Shown: piece after piece, positions 15,561 to 20,340 of the stretch
Position numbering within the stretch: position 1 is the first letter of the stretch
Layout of the letters: the number at the start of each line of letters is the position of its first letter
NCBI GenBank assembly: GCA_910586175.1
Contig: CAJUIJ010000009.1
Location: forward strand, 2,159-28,982
Direction of reading: 5' to 3'
DNA length: 26,824 bases
Source: an uncultured Muribaculaceae bacterium
Lineage (GTDB): Bacteria > Bacteroidota > Bacteroidia > Bacteroidales > Muribaculaceae
Position numbers and translations under genes: made by a program
The notes under the pieces: generated by a model
The model's database searches: none
Told to the model about the DNA's origin: nothing
What the model saw: the letters and a program-made list of their open reading frames with translations, nothing else

Positions 15561-15659
15561 AATCTTACCCATTGGGGCGGCTTACTCTCTTATTGGCATT
15601 TTGGCTATTAGCCATGGTGATATATTGACTATTTTTAATCATTTAAAAAAGTAATCGTT

Positions 15660-15875
15660 ATGCCAGAACGTCAACTTAAAGGAAAAAAGAAGAAAGTGCC
15701 GCGCAGCGTATGGATGCCTGCATTGCTATTGATATATCTATTCGGCATGACACTTTGGTTTGCCCCGCAACTCATCGCCAATGGAGAGATTGCACGGCTT
15801 GTCATAGTGTTTTGCTCAGAAATATTGATAATAGTGTTGCTGCGATTTTTCTTGCTTAAGAGAGAGAAATCTTAG
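15660..15875 (+). CDS. Small membrane protein of unknown function (71 residues)
   Basis: I do not recognise a family. The N-terminus is very basic (RQLKGKKKKVPR, residues 4-15). Two hydrophobic segments follow: about residues 18-36 (WMPALLLIYLFGMTLWFAP) and about 46-64 (RLVIVFCSEILIIVLLRFF). The tail is basic (KREKS). This predicts a two-helix hairpin with both ends in the cytoplasm. The start ATG is preceded by AAAAAAGTAATCGTT, which repeats the motif seen in the array before bioD. Its stop lies about 300 bp before cstA on the same strand. It may be an accessory protein of the transporter, but this is only positional inference. Confidence 0.7.
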   Translation: MPERQLKGKKKKVPRSVWMPALLLIYLFGMTLWFAPQLIANGEIARLVIVFCSEILIIVLLRFFLLKREKS

Positions 15876-15893
15876 GATTTTCGTGGCTTGGCC

Positions 15894-15974
15894 TTGGTGG
15901 CTTTCGCTTGGTGGCTTTCGCTTGGCTTTGCTTGGGTGGCTTTGGTTTGGATGACAAGGCTTGGATGACAAGGC
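15894..15974. repeat. Minisatellite-like 14-bp tandem repeats in the cstA leader
   Basis: Two different 14-bp units are each doubled. TTGGTGGCTTTCGC occurs at 15894-15907 and 15908-15921. Degenerate relatives follow (TTGGCTTTGC at 15922, TTGGGTGGCTTTGG at 15932). TTGGATGACAAGGC occurs at 15947-15960 and 15961-15974. The sequence is G/T-rich on the + strand. This accounts for most of the first 100 bp of the 307-bp gap between the 71-residue gene and cstA. Confidence 0.8.
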
Positions 15975-15981
15975 TTGGCTT

Positions 15982-15998
15982 GGCGCCTTTCAGGCGCC
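15982..15998. other. Perfect GC-rich hairpin in the cstA leader region
   Basis: GGCGCCT (15982-15988) and AGGCGCC (15992-15998) pair perfectly around TTC. No T-run follows at once; CACAGAACAAAAATTG comes next. It may help end the upstream small-gene transcript, or be part of a dispersed repeat. The DNA from 16000 to 16120 is T-rich on the + strand. Confidence 0.4.
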
Positions 15999-16071
15999 CA
16001 CAGAACAAAAATTGACGCTAATTTTCTTTTTTCACTTTTGAATCTTTCTTTTGCAGCTACCCTTCTGCTTG

Positions 16072-16093
16072 TGCTCTTTTGGTGCTCTTTTGG
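16072..16093. repeat. Two 11-bp direct repeats
   Basis: TGCTCTTTTGG is repeated back to back at 16072-16082 and 16083-16093, in the T-rich tract upstream of the cstA promoter box. No function is apparent. Confidence 0.6.
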
Positions 16094-16125
16094 TTGGATT
16101 TTTTTATTTTTTTGATTTTTCCTTT

Positions 16126-16134
16126 TAAATTTGC
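16126..16134 (+). promoter_or_regulatory. Candidate -7 promoter box of cstA
   Basis: TAAATTTGC matches the Bacteroidetes -7 consensus TAnnTTTG exactly, with the favoured pyrimidine after it. No TTTG lies about 19-21 nt upstream; the sequence there is T-rich (TTTT), so the -33 element would be weak. Transcription would begin a few bases downstream, near 16137, leaving a leader of about 45 nt before the ATG at 16183. Confidence 0.45.
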
Positions 16135-16146
16135 ATGGTTAACCAT
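16135..16146. promoter_or_regulatory. 12-bp perfect palindrome at the predicted cstA start site
   Basis: ATGGTTAACCAT is a perfect palindrome starting one base after the -7 box and covering the predicted start site. This position suits a repressor operator. The binding protein is unknown; the sequence does not match the E. coli CRP site. Confidence 0.45.
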
Positions 16147-16182
16147 TTAAGTTGTTTAAACTAATTTTTAATATCTGCTATC

Positions 16183-17637
16183 ATGGTAATGTTTCTTTGC
16201 GCCTTGGCCGTCCTCATTGTGGGTTATCTGGTATACGGCACCTTTGTGGAGCGCATGTTTGGCACTGACAAGAATAATATCACCCCGGCTCTCACGAAGC
16301 AGGATGGTGTAGACTTTGTGCCACTACCCACCTGGAAGGTATTTCTTATACAGTTTCTCAATATCGCCGGCATCGGACCGATATTCGGGGCGATAATGGG
16401 TGTGATGTATGGCCCGGCAGCCTTTTTATGGATCGCATTAGGCACAATCTTTGCCGGCGGAGTGCATGACTTCATATCAGCAATGATTTCGCTTCGATGC
16501 GGCGGCAAATCACTCCCCGATATAGTCGGCACGGAGTTGGGTAAGAATGTGGAGAGGGTCATGGCGATATTCACGCTCGTGCTCCTGATTATGGTCGTAG
16601 CCGTGTTTGTGCGTACACCGGCAGGCCTTCTTGCATCTATGACACCTGATATATGGAATGTCAAAGTTTGGGCGGCATTGATATTTGTATACTACGTGTT
16701 GGCGACGCTTCTTCCCATCGACAAACTTATAGGTAACCTCTACCCTATCTTCGGGGCTTCGCTCCTCTTTATGGCGATAGGGATAAGCGTAGTGCTGCTG
16801 TTTGGCGACACAACGATACCTACCGATCTGGCCGGAGGCTTTGGTGATAGAATGTCAGACCCTGATACCAACCCGATATTCCCGATGATGTTCGTGTCGA
16901 TAGCATGCGGTGCGATATCCGGTTTTCACGCCACACAATCGCCCATGATGGCCCGTTGCCTGAAAAATGAGAAACATGCCAAGCCCGTATTTTATGGAGC
17001 CATGGTGGCCGAAGGTGTCGTAGCACTCGTCTGGGCAGCTGCTGCGATTGCATTCACAGGCAGCTACGAAGAGCTTAGCATCTTCCTGTCGTCACACAAC
17101 GGTGATGCCGGAGCCTTGGTGCAGGCAGTTTGCGACAACTGGCTCGGCGTGGTTGGAGGCATTCTTGCGATACTTGGGGTCATCGCAGCTCCAATCACCA
17201 CCGGCGACACTGCAATGCGCAGCGTACGCCTTATCATCGCCGACATGTTCAATATAGACCAGAAACCGATTTTGAAGCGACTCGGGGTGGCATTGCCGAT
17301 TATATTGGGCAGTTACTTCCTGCTCCAGATTGATTTTTCAATACTCTGGCGTTACTTCGCATGGTCTAACCAGACACTTTCGATATTCACATTGTGGGCA
17401 TGCAGTGTTTACCTGCTGAAGCAAAATAAGAGTTGGATAGTTACTGCCATACCTGCAATGTTTATGACAGCAGTTTGCGTAACCTATATTTTCTTTGCTC
17501 CTACCGGCAGTGCAACATCAGGGATAGGCCTACCCTTGGAAGGAGCCATTGCAGTGGGCTGCGGGGTCTCTCTGCTATTCTTAGCATTGTTTCTGCGCAG
17601 TCGCGCAAAGTATGTACGGACTCTGCAATCCGACTGA
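16183..17637 (+). CDS. cstA: Carbon starvation protein CstA family transporter
   Basis: CstA-family proteins are inner-membrane transporters that take up peptides or pyruvate, often when preferred carbon is scarce. The 484-residue protein is almost entirely hydrophobic helices. Family landmarks include NIAGIGPIFGAIMGVMYGP, AGGVHDFISAMISLRCGGKSLP, CGAISGFHATQSPMMARC and APITTGDTAMRS, all in the expected order. It is shorter than E. coli CstA (701 residues), as is usual for the short form in Bacteroidetes. The start ATG at 16183 is followed directly by the first helix. The promoter box at 16126 and the palindrome at 16135 suggest its own regulated transcript. The substrate cannot be assigned from sequence. 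Confidence 0.92.
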   Translation: MVMFLCALAVLIVGYLVYGTFVERMFGTDKNNITPALTKQDGVDFVPLPTWKVFLIQFLNIAGIGPIFGAIMGVMYGPAAFLWIALGTIFAGGVHDFISAMISLRCGGKSLPDIVGTELGKNVERVMAIFTLVLLIMVVAVFVRTPAGLLASMTPDIWNVKVWAALIFVYYVLATLLPIDKLIGNLYPIFGASLLFMAIGISVVLLFGDTTIPTDLAGGFGDRMSDPDTNPIFPMMFVSIACGAISGFHATQSPMMARCLKNEKHAKPVFYGAMVAEGVVALVWAAAAIAFTGSYEELSIFLSSHNGDAGALVQAVCDNWLGVVGGILAILGVIAAPITTGDTAMRSVRLIIADMFNIDQKPILKRLGVALPIILGSYFLLQIDFSILWRYFAWSNQTLSIFTLWACSVYLLKQNKSWIVTAIPAMFMTAVCVTYIFFAPTGSATSGIGLPLEGAIAVGCGVSLLFLALFLRSRAKYVRTLQSD

Positions 17638-17659
17638 CCTCAGATAATAAAAAGATAAT

Positions 17660-17745
17660 ACAATAAAAAGCTCGACCTCACGGCCGAGCTATTTTATAGT
17701 TTTCTACAGGTAAAAATCTTAAGGTAAAAAAGATTGTTTTGGTCA
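17660..17745 (-). ncRNA. Candidate short RNA between cstA and lpxH
   Basis: A - strand promoter (17748-17779) would start a transcript near 17745. The hairpin terminator at 17669-17690, with its - strand T-run, would end it near 17660, giving about 80 nt. No reading frame of note is present. The 5' part on the - strand is rich in U and A. This is a prediction from a promoter-terminator pair only. Confidence 0.25.
17669..17690. terminator. Bidirectional intrinsic terminator between cstA and lpxH
   Basis: AGCTCGACC (17669-17677) and GGCCGAGCT (17682-17690) form a stem with one A-C mismatch and a TCAC loop. On the + strand ATTTTATAG follows, a moderate tract. On the - strand TTTTTATTG overlaps the stem end, a better tract. 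It can end cstA, the leftward lpxH transcript, and any transcript from the - strand promoter at 17748-17779. Confidence 0.75.
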
Positions 17746-17747
17746 CT

Positions 17748-17779
17748 GCAAAGTTACGACTAATATTTCATTCTGCAAA
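17748..17779 (-). promoter_or_regulatory. Orphan Bacteroidetes-type promoter on the - strand
   Basis: Read on the - strand, TTTG (17779-17776) and TAACTTTGC (17756-17748) match the -33 and -7 boxes exactly with a 19-nt spacer. No annotated gene starts downstream of it; the nearest feature is the terminator at 17669-17690. The inverted repeat ATTTCATT-CTGCAA-AATGAAAT (17765-17786) overlaps its -33 box. Confidence 0.5.
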
Positions 17780-17786
17780 ATGAAAT
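17765..17786. repeat. Inverted repeat overlapping the orphan promoter
   Basis: ATTTCATT (17765-17772) and AATGAAAT (17779-17786) are perfect inverted copies with a 6-base centre. They cover the -33 box of the - strand promoter, as an operator might. The remaining DNA between here and the lpxH stop (17787-17874) is AT-rich with nothing else noted. Confidence 0.45.
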
Positions 17787-17874
17787 AGGTCAAAAACACC
17801 AAAACATGTTGTATAACATATAAATCTCGCTAAAAACCACAAAAAATTAGTGGCAATTTGTAATTTCTGCGCTA

Positions 17875-18618
17875 TTATTTCTGTTCGAGTTGGTGGAGAG
17901 TCAGGTTTTTGCCGTCCCAACGGGCGTAGCTGCATCGTTTTATCCATTCGCCGAGCACTACCATTGTGGCCTTGTCGGCAAGTTCCACCCTTTCGAACAG
18001 ATGCAGGTGGCCATAGATGAAGTATTCTACATCGGGATGCTCGCGCATGTATCCGAGACTGAAGTCGGTAATGTTTTTCATCATTCGGTCGGCATCCTCA
18101 TCTTTTGGCAATTCGCATTTGCGCGAGTGTCTGCTCCAATTGTAAGCAAAAGGAACTGTCCAGCGCGGATGAATGCCGGAGAAGAGGAATTGGCAAAACT
18201 TGTTGCGAAACAGCTTACGCAGCAGCTTGAACGAAGGTTTAAGTTTGCCTATGCCATCGCCATGCGTCATCAGAAATTTATGGCCATCAAGGTCAAACAC
18301 CTTGTAGCCATCCACCACCTCTATGCCGAGTTCGGTGGGCAGGTAATCGAAAATCCAGATATCGTGATTGCCGATAAACCATACAATCTTTACCCCACGA
18401 TCGGCGAGTTCGGCGAGCTTGCCGAAAAAGCGTACGAATCCTCGCGGCACCACGTAGCGGTATTCATACCAGTAGTCAAGCACATCACCGAGCAGAAAAA
18501 GTGCGTCAGCTTCCTCCTTTATTGAATCGAGAAAGCTGACCACCCTTGCTTCAGCACTGCGCGAATCCTCAAAATAGGGTGCACCTAAATGAAGGTCACT
18601 TAAAAAATATGCTATCAC
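17875..18618 (-). CDS. lpxH: UDP-2,3-diacylglucosamine diphosphatase (LpxH family)
   Basis: LpxH hydrolyses UDP-2,3-diacylglucosamine to lipid X in lipid A synthesis, at the inner face of the cytoplasmic membrane. The 247-residue protein shows the calcineurin-like metallophosphatase motifs in order: SDLHLG (Asp8, His10), LLGDVLDYW (Asp45), FIGNHD (Asn84, His85), THGDG (His119) and YGHLH (His204, His206). The basic middle section (KPSFKLLRKLFRNK) is typical and may contact the membrane. The start is GTG at 18618, overlapping the upstream gene's stop by 4 bases (GTGA), which implies coupled translation. A related family member with a different substrate cannot be fully excluded, but length and motifs favour LpxH. 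Confidence 0.88.
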   Translation of the reverse strand: MIAYFLSDLHLGAPYFEDSRSAEARVVSFLDSIKEEADALFLLGDVLDYWYEYRYVVPRGFVRFFGKLAELADRGVKIVWFIGNHDIWIFDYLPTELGIEVVDGYKVFDLDGHKFLMTHGDGIGKLKPSFKLLRKLFRNKFCQFLFSGIHPRWTVPFAYNWSRHSRKCELPKDEDADRMMKNITDFSLGYMREHPDVEYFIYGHLHLFERVELADKATMVVLGEWIKRCSYARWDGKNLTLHQLEQK

Positions 18619-18968
18619 AGGAAACCGAGTTCTAATTTAGCTTCTTCCGACATCATGTCTTGCGACCATTCAGGCTCAAACACAAGACGCAAGTCTACCT
18701 TCTCGGGGCCTTTGATGCTCACCAACTTCTGGCGAACATCCTCAAGAATGAAGTCAGCAGCCGGACAGGAAGGCGCGGTTAACGTCATATCTACATGGAG
18801 CGTCTTGTCGCTCTCGGTATAATCAATCCTGTAAATCAGACCGAGGTCATACACATTGACAGGAATCTCCGGGTCATAGACCGTCTTGAGCATCTCAATG
18901 GCCTTGGCCACAATCTGCATTTCCTCCTCGCTCTGAGGAACCTCGGTTATCTTATTTGTATCTTCCAT
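18615..18968 (-). CDS. MIP18/SufT-family (DUF59) iron-sulfur assembly protein
   Basis: This 117-residue protein belongs to the MIP18 family, which helps mature iron-sulfur proteins. Signature blocks are VYDPEIPVNVYDLGLIY (30-46) and MTLTAPSCPAADFI (61-74), with the conserved Cys68. WSQDMMSEEAKLELG near the end is also typical of SufT-like members. The ATG at 18968 is chosen because the conserved region starts soon after it; an extension to 19064 would run into the upstream gene and adds no family sequence. No suf genes are nearby. It overlaps lpxH by 4 bp, and NQR in the same window needs iron-sulfur centres, but no specific link is implied. Confidence 0.9.
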   Translation of the reverse strand: MEDTNKITEVPQSEEEMQIVAKAIEMLKTVYDPEIPVNVYDLGLIYRIDYTESDKTLHVDMTLTAPSCPAADFILEDVRQKLVSIKGPEKVDLRLVFEPEWSQDMMSEEAKLELGFL

Positions 18969-19041
18969 AATATTACAACAATTGAGAAGATAAAAAATAT
19001 TATGAGACGGGATCTTACGGCACGTAAGAGGACAATACGGT

Positions 19042-19650
19042 TTAGAAAAGCACCGCGAAGTCAACTTTCCAGCCTTCGAGACGACCGTGGAAATCGTTGA
19101 GTTTACGCACCATCATATCATCGGTCATATCCCACACGTAGCTTCCGGTGATTTGATATCGTCTGAACAGCTCTATGCCAAGTCCTACTGTAAGACCGAC
19201 CGTAGCGGCTCGGCTCTTCACGGCAGCACAATCGGTTGTAGCCACATTGAAATTGAATTCCGGGCCACCGAACACAAAAGGTGCGAATGTATTCTCAAGA
19301 CCATTCATACGGGTCCACTTGAAGCGGACGTTGACCGGCACCTGAATCACCTGCATTCGCAGGTCAGTATCCTTGATGCCGTCGGACGACCAAATCGGCT
19401 TGTCAGAGAAATTGACACGCCCGCCATGGTTGAGATACTTTAACGCGAAGTCGAAACCGAATCCAATGCCCGGAATCATCACCTCGCCCATCACGCCTAC
19501 ATTGCCGCCTACGAGCATTGAATTACCCATAAGGTTCTGACGCCAGGAGAACTTCTCAAAGTTCACACCGACCGTAGGACCCCAGCGGAATTTGGCCGAG
19601 GCTCCTAAAGCCACGGCCAAACACACCAACAGTATAAAAAATTTCTTCAT
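19042..19650 (-). CDS. Outer-membrane beta-barrel protein (PorT-like), copy 2
   Basis: This 202-residue protein has a Sec signal peptide, MKKFFILLVCLAVALGASA, with probable cleavage before KFRWG. The mature part has alternating polar/hydrophobic strands and ends in an aromatic residue (KVDFAVLF), as expected for an outer-membrane beta-barrel. The ATG at 19650 is preferred to a TTG two codons upstream. It starts 29 bp after a related gene at 19680-20273, with which it shares the mature start (KFxWGxxVGxN) and the general layout, so the pair is probably a tandem duplication. An inverted repeat (TCTTACG-GCA-CGTAAGA, 19013-19029) follows the stop and may help termination. The cargo or role is unknown. 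Confidence 0.8.
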   Translation of the reverse strand: MKKFFILLVCLAVALGASAKFRWGPTVGVNFEKFSWRQNLMGNSMLVGGNVGVMGEVMIPGIGFGFDFALKYLNHGGRVNFSDKPIWSSDGIKDTDLRMQVIQVPVNVRFKWTRMNGLENTFAPFVFGGPEFNFNVATTDCAAVKSRAATVGLTVGLGIELFRRYQITGSYVWDMTDDMMVRKLNDFHGRLEGWKVDFAVLF

Positions 19651-19679
19651 TATCAACAGTTAAGCCATCGCCTACAGCA

Positions 19680-20273
19680 TCAGAACATCCAAGCAGCCGT
19701 GATGGTCCAGTAATTGTTTTTCACCTTCACATCCTTTGTGACATTGCCCACACTGTCGAACATCTTTATCTTATCGATATTGTTCATGCCGAAAGTATAG
19801 CCTGCGCCAATCTGGAGGTGACGGATAAGTTCGAGACCGATACCGAGATCCCAACCCCATTGACAATCGCGAGTGCGACCGAATGCTTTCTTGTCGAGCT
19901 TCACAGCAAGGTTAGGTCCGGTGAAGACATAGGGAGAAATGATAGAGGATACGGCCGGGATTCCGATCTTGTATTTGAGGTGAAGAGGAATCTCGATGAA
20001 GTTGCCGTTTACATCCTCACCTGCCACTGAAGTTGTCATGTAAGTGTACATGAGAGAGAGGTCAGCTCCGAGTCCGAGCACAGGAGCGATATACTCGGCA
20101 GTCAGACCGGCAGTGATACCACAACGGTTGTGCGTGTTGAGGATATCCTTGGAGAAACTCATCTTGTCTACATTGGCACCAACCTTCACACCCCAGCCGA
20201 ATTTGGCCTGAGCGGAGAGACCTGTGCATAACGCGAGGAGGAGAGTGAAGAGAACGATTTTAGTCTTTTTCAT
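19680..20273 (-). CDS. Outer-membrane beta-barrel protein (PorT-like), copy 1
   Basis: The ATG at 20273 opens a clean signal peptide, MKKTKIVLFTLLLALCTGLSAQA, cleaved before KFGWGVKVG; longer frames upstream overlap the priA promoter region. The 197-residue product has repeated amphipathic strands (LGADLSLMYTYMTTS, SSIISPYVFTGPNLAVKL, LQIGAGYTFGMNNI) and ends NYWTITAAWMF, the aromatic C-terminal strand of an outer-membrane barrel of the porin-like or outer-membrane beta-barrel family. It is the first of four - strand genes (two barrels, the SufT-like gene, lpxH) with small gaps, probably one transcript. Its promoter region is shared divergently with priA. Confidence 0.82.
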   Translation of the reverse strand: MKKTKIVLFTLLLALCTGLSAQAKFGWGVKVGANVDKMSFSKDILNTHNRCGITAGLTAEYIAPVLGLGADLSLMYTYMTTSVAGEDVNGNFIEIPLHLKYKIGIPAVSSIISPYVFTGPNLAVKLDKKAFGRTRDCQWGWDLGIGLELIRHLQIGAGYTFGMNNIDKIKMFDSVGNVTKDVKVKNNYWTITAAWMF

Positions 20274-20297
20274 AACGTAGTCTATTTGTTTGTGGCA

Positions 20298-20305
20298 CAA
20301 AATTA
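20298..20305 (-). promoter_or_regulatory. Candidate -7 box for the beta-barrel operon
   Basis: On the - strand TAATTTTG, followed by T, matches TAnnTTTG and lies 24 bp before the ATG at 20273. No TTTG lies at the standard upstream spacing; the nearest is only 12 nt away (20318-20321). The call rests on the -7 match and position. Confidence 0.4.
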
Positions 20306-20327
20306 AGAAAAATTTCGCAAAAATCCT

Positions 20328-20336
20328 TAAATTTGC
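20328..20336 (+). promoter_or_regulatory. Candidate -7 box of priA, very close to its start codon
   Basis: TAAATTTGC matches TAnnTTTG plus C, and its last base lies only 4 nt before the priA ATG at 20341. Transcription would start at or within a few bases of the start codon. No TTTG occurs at a normal -33 distance. The same TTAAATTTGCAT string precedes cstA (16125-16136). Confidence 0.4.
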
Positions 20337-20340
20337 ATTA

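Noticed and set aside
15872..16137. A stop-free, strongly basic frame of about 90 codons on the - strand opposite the cstA leader, ending KATKAKPRKS then stop, like a histone H1-type tail.
   Set aside because: No ATG, GTG or TTG start was found in the frame, and the composition follows from A-rich and repeat DNA on that strand. It overlaps the cstA promoter and leader.
17890..18525. A + strand frame of 211 codons opposite lpxH.
   Set aside because: All metallophosphatase motifs are on the - strand; the + strand product shows no domain.
19013..19029. Strong terminator after the second beta-barrel gene.
   Set aside because: The 7-bp stem is perfect but no T-run follows directly on the - strand, so it is only mentioned with that gene.
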